Source: Sulfurisoma sp. (GTDB lineage: Bacteria > Pseudomonadota > Gammaproteobacteria > Burkholderiales > Rhodocyclaceae). Taken from it: a stretch of 53,319 nt of DNA. The position numbers were made by a program, and so were the translations under genes. How positions within the stretch are numbered: the stretch's first letter is position 1; the number at the start of each line of letters is the position of its first letter. The notes under the pieces are model-generated. The model made no database searches, was not told the origin of the DNA, and saw nothing but the letters and a program-made list of their open reading frames with translations. The DNA lies in contig JAUYFI010000052.1 of NCBI GenBank assembly GCA_030691075.1, positions 1 to 53,319 on the forward strand. Reading direction: 5' to 3'. This document shows, in pieces, positions 7,107 through 19,156 of the stretch.

Positions 7107-8510
7107 TCAGGCGGCGCGCAGCGCTGCCCGGATTGCGGCAATCTGGCCGTCGAGGCGATCGGCCATTTCCCGCAGCAGATCGCGGCCCTGGCGGCGGGCG
7201 ATCCTGGCGGCGGCGAACAGTTCGTACAGGCGCGAGCCGTGGAGGCGGTTGAGTTCGGATTCGATCTCGGTGACGCGGCGGCGCAGGCGCATGACCTGCA
7301 TCGCCAGCGCCGAGCGCGCGCCGCCGGCCGGGCGCGCCGAGGCGGCGTGGAGGTTTTCCTGCCACGAGGCGAGAATCTCCTGCAGGGCGTCGCGGTCGGC
7401 GTTGCGATAGGCGCGGTTGGCCTCGGCCATCAGTTCGGTGCGCCAGGCGCGATCGGCTTCGTCGCGGGCGCGATCGGGATGGATCTTCTGCGCGATCTGG
7501 CGGTAGAGCTTCTTGACGTCGGCGCCGGCGCGGAATTCCTCGGCCGCGTCCGCCGTTTCCGCCTCGCGCTTCCGCCCGGCGAAATGGCGGCTTTCCTCGC
7601 GCGACCGCTCGGCCTGGCCCCGGGCCGCGCGCGCGGCTTCGTGCTGGCGTTCGTCGTCCGGCGCGGCTTCGGCGCGGCGCAGCGCCACCTCGGCTTGCAG
7701 CGCGTCGAGCTCGGTCATGCGGCCGCCGACCAGTTCATGGTAGCGGCGAGTGAAGTCGCCGATCTCGGCCTGGGCGGTGGCGAGTTCGAGTTCGAGCTCG
7801 GCCAGTTCCTGGCCGAGCAGTTCCAGTTCGATGGCTAGCCGCGCCCGCTCATCCACCGGCACCAGCGCGGCGGCCCCGGTCAGCGTGCCGGTCAGCAGCA
7901 GCGTGGCCGCGGCCCCGGTCCAGGGCGCCAGCGGCGGCGCGGCATGGGCGCGCGGCTCGATCAGCACCACCCAGTCGGCGCCATCCGCGGCATGGGCGAG
8001 CAGGCTCCCGGCTACCGCGCGCGGCGCGAAGCGCACCGGAAACAGCGGACCGAAATTTTCCGGCCAGGAGTCGCGGTCGCCGCTGCGGGCGCACCAGTCG
8101 AGGCTGGCGTGCCAGTCCGCGGCCCGCTCGACCAGCCGCGCGCGCTGCGCGCGCCAGGCCGGGCCCTGGGTGTCGTCGCCGTCGCGCGCGAGCCGATTTT
8201 TCAGCAGCGAGATCGTCGCGCGCAGCGTGATGCGACTGGCGTAATCGGCGCCCGGCAGCACCAGGCACAGCGGCCGCAGGTTCATGTCGAGAGCGTTGGA
8301 AATGTCCGGCAGCAGTTCGTCGTCGGGCGTGACCACGAGCAGGCCGCGGTCGCGCGCCAGCGCCTCGGCGGCCAGTGCCGCCAGGGCGGCGGCGGTGGTT
8401 CCGCCGTCGCGCGGCAGCGACTCGCGCAGCAACACCGCCGGCGCCGCGGCTTCGAGCCGGGCCAGCCAGGCGAGCGCGCTGCTTGCCGCCTGCGTGGTGT
8501 CGTTCATCAT
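7107..8510 (-). CDS. J-domain (DnaJ-like) protein with long coiled coil
   Basis: 467 residues from the ATG at 8510 (MMNDTTQAASS). The first ~240 residues have no recognised family. They contain hydrophobic segments such as LLVVTPDDELLPDISNAL and WVVLIEPRAHAAPPL. Residues about 245-330 form an acidic, Glu/Leu-rich coiled coil (ELLGQELAELELELATAQAEIGDF). A J-domain-like segment at about 350-400 reads DVKKLYRQIAQKIHPDRA with the diagnostic HPD tripeptide, then AEANRAYRNADRDAL. A further helical region follows. J-domains stimulate Hsp70 ATPase, so this may be a specialised DnaK co-chaperone. An N-terminal extension in the same frame exists but begins in the divergent intergenic region and was not used. 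Confidence 0.75.
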   Translation of the reverse strand: MMNDTTQAASSALAWLARLEAAAPAVLLRESLPRDGGTTAAALAALAAEALARDRGLLVVTPDDELLPDISNALDMNLRPLCLVLPGADYASRITLRATISLLKNRLARDGDDTQGPAWRAQRARLVERAADWHASLDWCARSGDRDSWPENFGPLFPVRFAPRAVAGSLLAHAADGADWVVLIEPRAHAAPPLAPWTGAAATLLLTGTLTGAAALVPVDERARLAIELELLGQELAELELELATAQAEIGDFTRRYHELVGGRMTELDALQAEVALRRAEAAPDDERQHEAARAARGQAERSREESRHFAGRKREAETADAAEEFRAGADVKKLYRQIAQKIHPDRARDEADRAWRTELMAEANRAYRNADRDALQEILASWQENLHAASARPAGGARSALAMQVMRLRRRVTEIESELNRLHGSRLYELFAAARIARRQGRDLLREMADRLDGQIAAIRAALRAA

Positions 8511-8645
8511 GATTCGCGATTGTAGGGAGGCGACCGGGGGCGGCCTTCGCCGGGGAAGAAGCCCTTTTTGCTGGCTTTTCTCGCGCTTGCCCATTGGGCC
8601 GGCTGGGGCTAAAGTGCCGGCCTGATTTCCTCCGAAGGAGTTGCC

Positions 8646-9251
8646 GTGTTTTCCATCATCCAGGCCGCCGGCTGGCCCATCTGGTTTCTGCTCGTCACTT
8701 CGGTCATCGCCGTGGCGCTGATCATCGAGCGCGCCGCCGCGCTGCGCCGCGCCAAGATCGTTCCCGACGGACTGCTGCAGACCGTCGCCGCCGAGCTCAA
8801 GCGCGGCGCCATGGGCGACGAGGCGCTGCGCCGCCTTGAGGCCCATTCGCCGCTGGGCTGCGTCTTTGCCGCCGGCCTGCGCAACGCGCGCAACTCGCGC
8901 GAGGTGATGAAGGAGGCCATCGAGGAGGCCGGGCGCGGCGTCGCCCACGAGCTCGAACGCTTCCTCACCAGCCTGGGCACCATCGCCTCGATCAGTCCGC
9001 TGATGGGTCTGTTCGGCACCATCGTCGGCATGATCGAGATCTTCGGCTCGGCCACCGGCGCCGGCAACAACCCGCAGGCCCTGGCCCACGGCATCTCGGT
9101 GGCGCTCTACAACACCGGCTTCGGCCTCATCATCGCCATCCCGGCGATGATTTTCTACCGCCATTTCCGCGCTTCGGTCGATAGCCTGGTAATCGAGATG
9201 GAGCAGCAGGCGGTGAAGCTGGTCGAGCTGGCCCACGGAGAGCGCAGTTGA
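8646..9251 (+). CDS. exbB: ExbB/TolQ/MotA family proton-channel protein
   Basis: 201 residues. An N-terminal membrane helix (AGWPIWFLLVTSVIAVALIIERAAAL) and two more in the C-terminal half (SLGTIASISPLMGLFGTIVGMIEIF; GISVALYNTGFGLIIAIPAMIFYRHF) give the ExbB topology. With ExbD it uses the proton gradient to energise TonB-dependent uptake. The start GTG at 8646 has AAGGAG a few bases upstream. It is the first gene of a plus-strand run exbB-exbD-lpxK-ycaR-kdsB. Confidence 0.93.
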   Translation: MFSIIQAAGWPIWFLLVTSVIAVALIIERAAALRRAKIVPDGLLQTVAAELKRGAMGDEALRRLEAHSPLGCVFAAGLRNARNSREVMKEAIEEAGRGVAHELERFLTSLGTIASISPLMGLFGTIVGMIEIFGSATGAGNNPQALAHGISVALYNTGFGLIIAIPAMIFYRHFRASVDSLVIEMEQQAVKLVELAHGERS

Positions 9252-9282
9252 TGGCCCCCCACGCTCGCAAAACCGGCTCGCT

Positions 9283-9330
9283 GCCCCCCACGGGGGGGCG
9301 TATGCCTCCTTGGGGCGGCCCGGCGGAGGC
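9283..9330 (+). repeat. GC-rich inverted repeats in the exbB-exbD gap, overlapping the exbD ribosome binding site
   Basis: Two adjacent stems are visible: GCCCCCC (9283-9289) with GGGGGGC (to 9299), and GCCTCC (9304-9309) with GGAGGC (9325-9330). The right arm of the second stem contains the GGAGG that serves exbD (start 9337). The block resembles the CCCCAAGGGG/GGCGGCCCGGCGGAGGC intergenic elements common in betaproteobacteria. Confidence 0.65.
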
Positions 9331-9336
9331 ATGGCA

Positions 9337-9759
9337 ATGAATTTTCAGCGCGGCCGCGCGCGGGAAGAGCCGGAGATCAACCTGATCCCGATGATCGACG
9401 TGCTGCTGGTGATCCTGATTTTCCTCATGATCACCACTACCTATTCCAAGTTCGCCGGCCTCGAGATCAACCTGCCCACGGCGGATACGCAGCAGCCGCA
9501 GGAGCAGCCGAACGAAATCAATGTCGTGGTCACGGCGACGGGCGAGGTGCTGATCAACAAGACGCCGGTGGCGGGGCGCGATGTCGATAGCATCGGCGCG
9601 GCGCTCAAGCGCGCGGCCGGCGACGCTAGGGAGCCGGTGGTGATCATCAGCGCCGACGCCAAGGCCACGCACCAGAGCGTGATCGACGTCATGCAGGCGG
9701 CGCAGCAAGGCGGCCTGTCGCACATTTCCTTTGCCACCCAGCAGGCGCAGAAGCAGTGA
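9337..9759 (+). CDS. exbD: ExbD/TolR family protein
   Basis: 140 residues from the ATG at 9337 (MNFQRGRAREEPEINLIPMIDV), chosen because GGAGG ends 7 bases before it. Another ATG two codons earlier is too close to the SD. A single N-terminal membrane anchor (INLIPMIDVLLVILIFLMIT) carries the conserved Asp of the proton path. The rest is periplasmic and ends in a glutamine-rich tail. It partners ExbB. The SD is in a hairpin arm (see the repeat entry). Confidence 0.94.
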   Translation: MNFQRGRAREEPEINLIPMIDVLLVILIFLMITTTYSKFAGLEINLPTADTQQPQEQPNEINVVVTATGEVLINKTPVAGRDVDSIGAALKRAAGDAREPVVIISADAKATHQSVIDVMQAAQQGGLSHISFATQQAQKQ

Positions 9760-9763
9760 CGAC

Positions 9764-10750
9764 GTGCTGACCGAGGCGTGGCGCGGCCGCGGCCTGCTGG
9801 CCTGGCTGCTGCTGCCCGTCGGCCTGCTGTTTTTCCTGGCCGTCGCCGCGCGCCGATGGCTCTATCGCGCCGGCATCCTCCAATCCGAAAGACTGCCGGT
9901 GCCCGTGGTCGTCATCGGCAACATCGTCGCCGGCGGCGCCGGCAAGACGCCGCTGACCATTTTCCTCGCGTGCGCGCTGCGCAATGCCGGATGGCATCCC
10001 GGCGTCGTCAGTCGTGGTTACGGGCGTGGCGACGAGGGCGTGAAAAAAGTCGGCGCTGGCGAGACGGCGCTGACCGTCGGCGACGAACCGCTGCTGATGT
10101 TTCGGCGCGCCGCTTGCCCCGTTTTCGTCGGCCGCGACCGCGTCGCGGCGGCGCGCGCGCTGCTGGCGGCGCATCCCGAGTGCGACGTGATCCTCGCCGA
10201 CGACGGTTTGCAGCACTATCGCCTGGCGCGCGATGTCGAGATCATTGTCTGCGACGAACGCGGCGTGATGAACGGCTGGCCGTTGCCGGCGGGCCCGCTG
10301 CGCGAGCCGGTGTCCCGGCTGCGCGAAGCCGACGCGCTGGTGCAGAACGGTCGCTGCACGGCGGCGGCGCCCGGCGTGCCCGTGTTCCGCATGGACCTCG
10401 AGGGCGTGCTTTTCCACCGCCTCGACGATCCGGCGCAGACCGCCACCGCGGCCGAACTGGCCGGCAAGCGGCTGCATGCGCTGGCCGGCATCGGCGATCC
10501 GCGGCGCTTCTTCGACCATCTCGCCGCACTCGGCCTGACATGCGAAACGCATGCCTTTCCCGATCATCACCGTTACGCCAGCGCCGACTTTTTGCTCGAT
10601 GGCGATGCCATCGTGACGACCGAGAAGGATGCAGTAAAATTCCCCGCCGAGCTACCGCTGCCCGTCTGGGTGCTGCCGGTGGAAGCCCGCATCGCGCCGG
10701 ACCTCGCGCAATTTGTCGTGGAGAGAATCGATGGACGCCCGCCTGCTTGA
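9764..10750 (+). CDS. lpxK: Tetraacyldisaccharide 4'-kinase
   Basis: 328 residues from GTG at 9764, four bases after the exbD stop. It phosphorylates the lipid A disaccharide at the inner membrane (N-terminal helix [19 protein letters not shown]). The P-loop is [11 protein letters not shown], and further family blocks are [31 protein letters not shown] and [12 protein letters not shown]. Two perfect copies of the dispersed 16-mer lie inside it in opposite orientations. They are read as KVGAGETA between SRGYG and GDEPLL, and as YASADFL before the TTEKDAVKF motif. Neither position is catalytic, and the spacing between flanking motifs is close to that in E. coli LpxK, so they replace rather than lengthen the loops. 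Confidence 0.96.
   Translation: MLTEAWRGRGLLAWLLLPVGLLFFLAVAARRWLYRAGILQSERLPVPVVVIGNIVAGGAGKTPLTIFLACALRNAGWHPGVVSRGYGRGDEGVKKVGAGETALTVGDEPLLMFRRAACPVFVGRDRVAAARALLAAHPECDVILADDGLQHYRLARDVEIIVCDERGVMNGWPLPAGPLREPVSRLREADALVQNGRCTAAAPGVPVFRMDLEGVLFHRLDDPAQTATAAELAGKRLHALAGIGDPRRFFDHLAALGLTCETHAFPDHHRYASADFLLDGDAIVTTEKDAVKFPAELPLPVWVLPVEARIAPDLAQFVVERIDGRPPA
10045..10069 (+). repeat. Dispersed 16-mer, copy R6 (perfect), in lpxK
   Basis: AAAAGTCGGCGCTGGCGAGA then CGGCG. It is read KVGAGETA in LpxK. Confidence 0.92.
10571..10593 (-). repeat. Dispersed 16-mer, copy R7 (perfect), in lpxK
   Basis: The minus strand reads AAAAAGTCGGCGCTGGCGTA then ACG. The gene reads the other strand as RYASADF. 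It is inverted relative to R6, 0.5 kb away. Confidence 0.92.
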
Positions 10751-10907
10751 AATCCTCGTCTGCCCCGTCTGCAAGGGCCCGCTCGATCACCGCAAGGACA
10801 AGGCGGAACTGGTCTGCAAGGCCTGCCGCCTGGCCTACGCCATCAAGGACGACATCCCGATCATGCTCGAAGAGGAAGCGCGGCAGCTCGCGGCCGACGA
10901 GCAATAG
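10731..10907 (+). CDS. ycaR: Trm112/YcaR family small zinc-ribbon-like protein
   Basis: 58 residues from the ATG at 10731, overlapping the end of lpxK by 20 nt. [18 protein letters not shown] and [20 protein letters not shown] are the family signature, with two CxxC pairs that can bind zinc. The family is usually found between lpxK and kdsB, as here. An upstream in-frame start exists but the internal ATG matches the family N-terminus. Confidence 0.92.
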   Translation: MDARLLEILVCPVCKGPLDHRKDKAELVCKACRLAYAIKDDIPIMLEEEARQLAADEQ

Positions 10908-10914
10908 TCGCTGC

Positions 10915-11691
<777 letters not shown>

Positions 11692-11744
11692 TCAGGCCGG
11701 CTATCACGCGATAGATAAAATCGAACAACCCGTACGATCAATAG

Positions 11745-12461
<717 letters not shown>

Positions 12462-12478
12462 TCAGGGGGAGCCCGCAT

Positions 12479-13744
12479 ATGGCAGCCAAGAAAATGAACG
12501 CGTTCTACGCGCAGTCGGGCGGCGTCACCGCCGTCATCAATGCCTCGGCCTGCGGCGTGATCGAGACCGCCCGCCGGCACAAGGACAAGATCGGCAAGGT
12601 CTATGCCGGCCGCAACGGCATCATCGGCGCGCTGACCGAGGACCTGATCGACACCAGCAAGGAATCCGCCAAGGCCGTCGCCGGCTTGCGCACCACGCCG
12701 TCGGGTGCCTTCGGCTCCTGCCGTTTCAAGCTGAAGAGCCTCGAAGCCAACAAGCGTGAATATGATCGCCTGATCGAGGTGTTCAAGGCCCACAACATCG
12801 GTTACTTCTTCTATAACGGCGGCGGCGACTCCGCCGACACCTGCTACAAGGTGTCGCAACTGTCCGAGACGCTGGGCTACCCGGTGCAGGCCATCCACGT
12901 GCCGAAGACGGTCGACAACGACCTGCCGATTACCGACAACTGCCCTGGCTTCGGCTCGGTTGCCAAGTACATCGCCGTGTCGACGCTGGAAGCGACTTTC
13001 GACGTGCGTTCGATGTGCGCGACCTCGACCAAGGTCTTCGTGCTCGAGGTGATGGGCCGCCACGCGGGCTGGATCGCCGCCGCCGGCGCCATGGCTTCGA
13101 CCAAGGACTGCGAACTGCCCATCGTGGTGCTGTTCCCCGAGGTGCTCTTCGACCAGAAGAAATTCCTCGCCAAGGTCAATGGCCTGGTGAAGAAGTTCGG
13201 CTACTGCACCGTGGTCGTCTCCGAAGGCTGCCACTACCCGGACGGCAAGTTCCTCGCCGAGCAGGGCACCCGTGACGCCTTCGGCCATGCCCAGTTGGGC
13301 GGCGCCGCGCCGGTGGTCGCCAACATGATCAAGGACGCTCTCGGCCACAAGTTCCACTGGGGCGTCGCCGACTACCTGCAGCGCGCCGCGCGCCACATCG
13401 CCTCCAAGAGCGACGTGGACCAGGCCTACGCCGTGGGCAAGGCGGCGGTCGAGTTCGCCCTCAAGGGCCACAACTCGGTGATGCCGACCGTGGAGCGCGT
13501 TTCCAACGTGCCCTACAAGTGGAAGGTTGGCATGGCGCCGCTGTCCAAGGTCGCCAACGTCGAGAAGATGATGCCCAAGAACTTCATCACCACCGACGGC
13601 TTCGGTATCACCGAAAAGTGCCGTCAGTACCTGGCGCCGCTGATGAAGGGCGAGGACTATCCGACCTACAAGGATGGCCTGCCGCAATACGTGACGTTGA
13701 AGAACATCGCCGTGCCGAAGAAGCTGGGCAAGTTCGAGATCTGA
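12479..13744 (+). CDS. pfp: Pyrophosphate-dependent 6-phosphofructokinase
   Basis: 421 residues. It phosphorylates fructose 6-phosphate, probably with PPi and reversibly. The glycine-rich block near residue 108 reads YNGGGDSADT and the catalytic loop reads PKTVDNDLPITD. The Lys before TVDND, where ATP-dependent enzymes have Gly, points to PPi use (established for the family). VLEVMGRHAGWIA and the substrate-binding C-terminal half are intact. The ATG at 12479 has AGGGGGA upstream. It is directly followed by hppA, whose pump both makes and uses PPi, so the pair form a PPi energy module. Confidence 0.9.
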   Translation: MAAKKMNAFYAQSGGVTAVINASACGVIETARRHKDKIGKVYAGRNGIIGALTEDLIDTSKESAKAVAGLRTTPSGAFGSCRFKLKSLEANKREYDRLIEVFKAHNIGYFFYNGGGDSADTCYKVSQLSETLGYPVQAIHVPKTVDNDLPITDNCPGFGSVAKYIAVSTLEATFDVRSMCATSTKVFVLEVMGRHAGWIAAAGAMASTKDCELPIVVLFPEVLFDQKKFLAKVNGLVKKFGYCTVVVSEGCHYPDGKFLAEQGTRDAFGHAQLGGAAPVVANMIKDALGHKFHWGVADYLQRAARHIASKSDVDQAYAVGKAAVEFALKGHNSVMPTVERVSNVPYKWKVGMAPLSKVANVEKMMPKNFITTDGFGITEKCRQYLAPLMKGEDYPTYKDGLPQYVTLKNIAVPKKLGKFEI

Positions 13745-13787
13745 TATTTCCGTTGTGGAATTAACGAGGAATTAACTAGGAGGCTTT

Positions 13788-15881
<2,094 letters not shown>

Positions 15882-15922
15882 TGGTGGCTTGATGGCGGTC
15901 ATATGACCGCCGCGACACAAGC

Positions 15923-15956
15923 AAAGGGCAGTCCGATTCGGGCTGCCCTTTTTTTC
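15923..15956 (+). terminator. Rho-independent terminator of the pfp-hppA transcript
   Basis: AAAGGGCAG.. pairs with ..CTGCCCTTT and ends in a seven-T run. A group II intron 5' end begins at the very next bases. Confidence 0.93.
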
Positions 15957-16075
15957 GTGCGCCCGGCACGGGCGCACTCTTGTGGGTGAAAGTCCCACCG
16001 TAAGTTGATCACGGCGAACGAAGCGAAGCGCAACTGCATGAGGGCAGTCTCACCGCCGCCGTAGCCAGAGGAGTA
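15957..16075 (+). mobile_element. 5' fragment of a bacterial group II intron inserted at the hppA terminator
   Basis: The sequence starts GTGCGCCC, forms GTGCGCCCGGCACGGGCGCAC, and continues with GTGGGTGAAAGTCCCACC. This is the GGGTGAAAGTCCC hairpin typical of domain I in bacterial group II introns. It is followed by GGCGAACGAAGCGAAGCGCA and GAGGGCAGTCTCACCGCCG. No reverse transcriptase and no domain V/VI are present before the ParE-type TA genes, so only the 5' end remains. Placement directly after the T-run matches the known preference of class C introns for terminators, though the subclass is my inference. Confidence 0.65.
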
Positions 16076-16085
16076 CTATTCGCTC

Positions 16086-16307
16086 ATGCAAGTCACCACG
16101 GGTACTGTTGTCGGCGGAAAGGTCGTCGTCGAGGGCGTTTCCCTCGTCGAGGGCTCGGTTGTCGCCGTACTCTCACGCGAGCCAGAGGAACCGTTTGCTC
16201 TTTCGCCGGAAGACGAAGATGAACTCCTTGCTGCCATGGCGGAGATCGAAAGAGGCGAGTTCATTTCAGCCGACGAGCTTCTTGAGAGCCTGCGCAAATA
16301 CGGTTGA
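16086..16307 (+). CDS. Putative antitoxin partner of the ParE-like toxin
   Basis: 73 residues. The N-terminal half is beta-rich and Val-rich (TGTVVGGKVVVEGVSLVEGSVVAVLS). The C-terminal half is helical and acidic (LSPEDEDELLAAMAEIERGEFISADELLESLRKYG), the usual shape of an antitoxin that wraps a RelE/ParE toxin. The last part resembles antitoxin tails with 'E-x-G-x-x-x-x-x-E-L-L-x-x-L'. It ends 2 bp before the toxin ATG. It lies right after the group II intron fragment, and no palindromic operator is obvious. Confidence 0.75.
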   Translation: MQVTTGTVVGGKVVVEGVSLVEGSVVAVLSREPEEPFALSPEDEDELLAAMAEIERGEFISADELLESLRKYG

Positions 16308-16309
16308 CG

Positions 16310-16609
16310 ATGTCGCTTCGCGTTAAGGTATCCGCGCGCGCAGCATCGCAAATACGCAAGGCTGCTGAATGGTGGGTCGAAAACCGGCCAGCCGCACCCG
16401 GTGCGATTCGTATTGACATTGGCGAAGCCTTGGCTCTGTTGGCACGACAGCCAGGCATCGGCACCACCTACGAGGGTACCAGGACCAGAGGCGTTCGCCG
16501 CTTGCTGGTGGGTCGTATTCGGTACTTCATTTACTATCGTGTCAAACCCGATACGCTCGAAGTGCTGGCCGTCTGGCACGTGAGCCGCGGCAAACAACCA
16601 TCCTTGTGA
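16310..16609 (+). CDS. ParE/RelE-superfamily toxin
   Basis: 99 residues from the ATG at 16310. VSARAASQIRKAAEWWVENRPAA is the N-terminal helical hairpin of ParE-like toxins. PGIGTTYEGTRTRGVRRLLVGRIRYFIYYRV and LEVLAVWHVSRGKQP are the characteristic strands and C-terminal motif. The family either poisons gyrase or cleaves mRNA on the ribosome, and sequence alone does not decide. All parts are intact. Confidence 0.88.
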   Translation: MSLRVKVSARAASQIRKAAEWWVENRPAAPGAIRIDIGEALALLARQPGIGTTYEGTRTRGVRRLLVGRIRYFIYYRVKPDTLEVLAVWHVSRGKQPSL

Positions 16610-16625
16610 GTCATAGGTTCCGACG

Positions 16626-17083
16626 AAAGCGGTGACCAAGGGCTACGCCATCGGCTCCGCCGGTCTGGCCGCGCTGGTGCTGTTCGCCGACTTCACCCAC
16701 GGTCTCGAAGCCATCAAGCCGGGCGTCAAGTTCCTCTTCGACCTGGCCGACCCGGCGGTCATCATCGGCCTGTTCATCGGCGGCATGGTGCCCTACCTCT
16801 TCGCCGCCATGGGCATGGAGGCTGTCGGCCGCGCCGCCGGCGCCATCGTCGTCGAGGTGCGTCGCCAGTTCAGGGAGATCAAGGGCATCATGGAAGGCAC
16901 GGCCAAGCCGGAAGTACATCGAAGAAGGCAACTTCGGCGGCAAAGGCTCCGACGCGCACAAGGCGGCGGTGACCGGCGACACCGTGGGCGATCCGTACAA
17001 GGACACGGCCGGCCCCGCGGTGAACCCGCTGATCAAGATCATCAACATCGTCGCGCTGCTGATCGTGCCGCTGGTGGCGTAAC
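16626..17083 (+). pseudogene. 3' part of a second hppA copy with an internal deletion
   Basis: From 16626 the sequence is nearly identical to hppA from about 15183. It runs to GCCGGAAG (corresponding to 15471) and then jumps to the sequence corresponding to 15714-15881. The junction has a 4-bp microhomology, GAAG. The missing 242 bp is not a multiple of three, so the frame shifts after the join (translation ..TAKPE then VHRRRQL). It ends with the hppA C-terminus and its own terminator. It cannot make a pump. Confidence 0.92.
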
Positions 17084-17105
17084 GAGTCAGGGCCGTTTCG
17101 GCCAA

Positions 17106-17142
17106 CGGGCAGCCGCACATATGTGGGGCTGCCCGTTTTTCT
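17106..17142 (+). terminator. Rho-independent terminator after the hppA fragment
   Basis: CGGGCAGCC pairs with GGCTGCCCG and is followed by TTTTTC. It differs in loop sequence from the terminator of the intact hppA, so the fragment brought its own flank. Confidence 0.88.
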
Positions 17143-17377
17143 TTGCATGGGGGATGGCGGGGCCAGGGAGGGTCGCTCCTTGCGAACTATGCCGCGATCA
17201 AGGAATCCCCACCACCACGCGGTATCGCGCTATCTGTGGGTCAAGCTTGGGGTGCACTTCGGGGGCTTTCCCGCCAATCGCGACGCATACCGGCGCGAAA
17301 TCGGCCTTTGACCGCGACGCCCCGCGTCAGCCATGCTCCTCGAAGGCTCTTTGGATTTCCTATCCTTTCAAGGTAAG

Positions 17378-19156
17378 ATGAAGACCATGAGTAGCCTAAT
17401 TGATTTTGATGCTGGCACGGCACCAAGCCCACGTTACAGTGAGGTCGGGCAACAAAAGTCCTCGGGATCGACATATACGCCCGTGGATTTTGCTGCGTTT
17501 GTGGCCGATCAAATAGTCCAAGCAGCGGACTTACCCAAGAGCGGAAAAATCCGCGTTCTTGATCCTGCGTGCGGAGATGGAGCGCTACTGGATGCCTTGG
17601 TCAAACGCTTGTCGCCACCGGCCAGAAAGCGCGTTGAGGTAGTGGGCTATGACACCGACCATTATGCTATTCGGATTGCAACGCAACGCCTTCGGCACGA
17701 CTTTCCCGAGTTGAACATACGCTTGGAACAGAAGGATTTTCTGGATCATGTTCTCAATCTGCAAGGTGGTGGGGACCTGTTCTCGGCGGGCGAAGTACAG
17801 GAACCGTTCCATCTTGTGATCGCAAACCCACCATATGTACGAACACAGATCATGGGGGCGCAACAGGCACGGCAGATCGCTCAACGTTTTGGATTGTCCG
17901 GTCGAGTTGATCTTTACCACCCATTCTTACTCGCCATTTCTCAAGTGTTGGCGAAAAACGGCGTGGCTGGCGTGATCACCTCGAACCGATTTATGACTAC
18001 AAGGTCAGGGCAAGCCATTCGACGTGCCATGCTTACCCGCTTTCATATTTTGCACGTCTGGGATCTTGGCGATACCAAGTTGTTCGATGCGGCGGTTTTA
18101 CCATCGTTGCTATTGGCGCGGGGCACGTCCGAATCACAACAGCCACATTTCGATGGAATCACGTACTCGTCGATTTACGAAACCAAGGATGCCGCCATTG
18201 CCGAGGCCACCGATGCGCTGTCCGCTTTGACTGCCGATAACGACACCGTGATTGCAATCCAGGATGGTCGGCACTTCCGCGTTCGTCATGGGACGCTGGA
18301 CAGCGGCGGCGACCCCGAAGGGATTTGGCGAGTTGCAACCAAGGCTACCGATCAGTGGTTGGCGACGGTCGAAGCCAACACATGGGATACGTTTCGACGG
18401 ATCGGGAAAATAAGGGTCGGCGTGAAATCGACAGCAGATAAAGTCTTTATTCGTAACGACTGGGATGATTTGCCTGGTGGACGCCCCGAATTGCTTCGGC
18501 CTTTAATTACTCGAAAATTCGCTCGCCGTTTCAAGGCTGTCGTGCCAACGAAAGCAGAACATATCAAGGAAATCCTTTACCCGCATGACGCGACGAAAGA
18601 TGGTCGTGCCGCTGTTGATTTGCAGCTCTATCCCAAAGCGGCTAGCTACCTTGAAAGGCACCGTGAAGTACTGGAGGCGCGCTCGTACCTCATTGAGGCT
18701 GGGCGTAAATGGTATGAGCTATGGGTGCCGCAAGACCCCGCGGCGTGGGCATCTCCCAAACTTGTTTTTCCCGACATCACCGACAAGCCGATTTTCTGGA
18801 TCGATATGGAGGGCGGCATCGTTAATGGTGAATGCTATTGGTTGCAATGCGAAAATATAGACGAGCAAGACCTGCTATGGCTGGCGCTGGCAGTGGCTAA
18901 CTCGACGTTCATCGAAGCCTTCTACGATCACCGGTTCAACAACAAGCTCTATGCTGGGCGTCGCCGTTTTATCACGCAATACGTCGAGTTGTTCCCGTTG
19001 CCAAACCCGGCGTGTGATGAAGCAATAGCGATCATCGCACTGGCAAAAGAAATTTACGCCAAGACGCCATCGACCGAGGCAGACCAGCTTGCCACCAACC
19101 TTGATGCATTGATTTGGCGCGCTTTTGGTTTACATGTTGAAAAAGTTTCCGGGTAA
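17378..19156 (+). CDS. DNA adenine-N6 methyltransferase of a Type II restriction-modification system (TaqI/Eco57I-like)
   Basis: 592 residues from the ATG at 17378, preceded by AAGGT. An in-frame ATG 15 codons upstream is less well placed. SAM-binding motif I is [11 protein letters not shown] (about residues 61-71), and catalytic motif IV is NPPY at 150-153, an N6-adenine (gamma-like) type. The C-terminal half ([54 protein letters not shown]) resembles the target-recognition region of TaqI-like enzymes. Base composition is visibly poorer in GC than neighbouring housekeeping genes, a sign of transfer. It converges on the nuclease gene and overlaps it by 27 bp tail to tail. It should protect host DNA at the site cut by that nuclease. 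Confidence 0.88.
   Translation: MKTMSSLIDFDAGTAPSPRYSEVGQQKSSGSTYTPVDFAAFVADQIVQAADLPKSGKIRVLDPACGDGALLDALVKRLSPPARKRVEVVGYDTDHYAIRIATQRLRHDFPELNIRLEQKDFLDHVLNLQGGGDLFSAGEVQEPFHLVIANPPYVRTQIMGAQQARQIAQRFGLSGRVDLYHPFLLAISQVLAKNGVAGVITSNRFMTTRSGQAIRRAMLTRFHILHVWDLGDTKLFDAAVLPSLLLARGTSESQQPHFDGITYSSIYETKDAAIAEATDALSALTADNDTVIAIQDGRHFRVRHGTLDSGGDPEGIWRVATKATDQWLATVEANTWDTFRRIGKIRVGVKSTADKVFIRNDWDDLPGGRPELLRPLITRKFARRFKAVVPTKAEHIKEILYPHDATKDGRAAVDLQLYPKAASYLERHREVLEARSYLIEAGRKWYELWVPQDPAAWASPKLVFPDITDKPIFWIDMEGGIVNGECYWLQCENIDEQDLLWLALAVANSTFIEAFYDHRFNNKLYAGRRRFITQYVELFPLPNPACDEAIAIIALAKEIYAKTPSTEADQLATNLDALIWRAFGLHVEKVSG

Noticed and set aside
16626..17083. A second functional pyrophosphatase gene
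   Set aside because: It lacks the 5' two thirds and has a frame-shifting 242-bp deletion.
17143..17377. Short frame ending [20 protein letters not shown] upstream of the methyltransferase as a gene
   Set aside because: It may be a remnant of something, but no family could be named and no start or SD was found. The 235-bp gap otherwise shows nothing.
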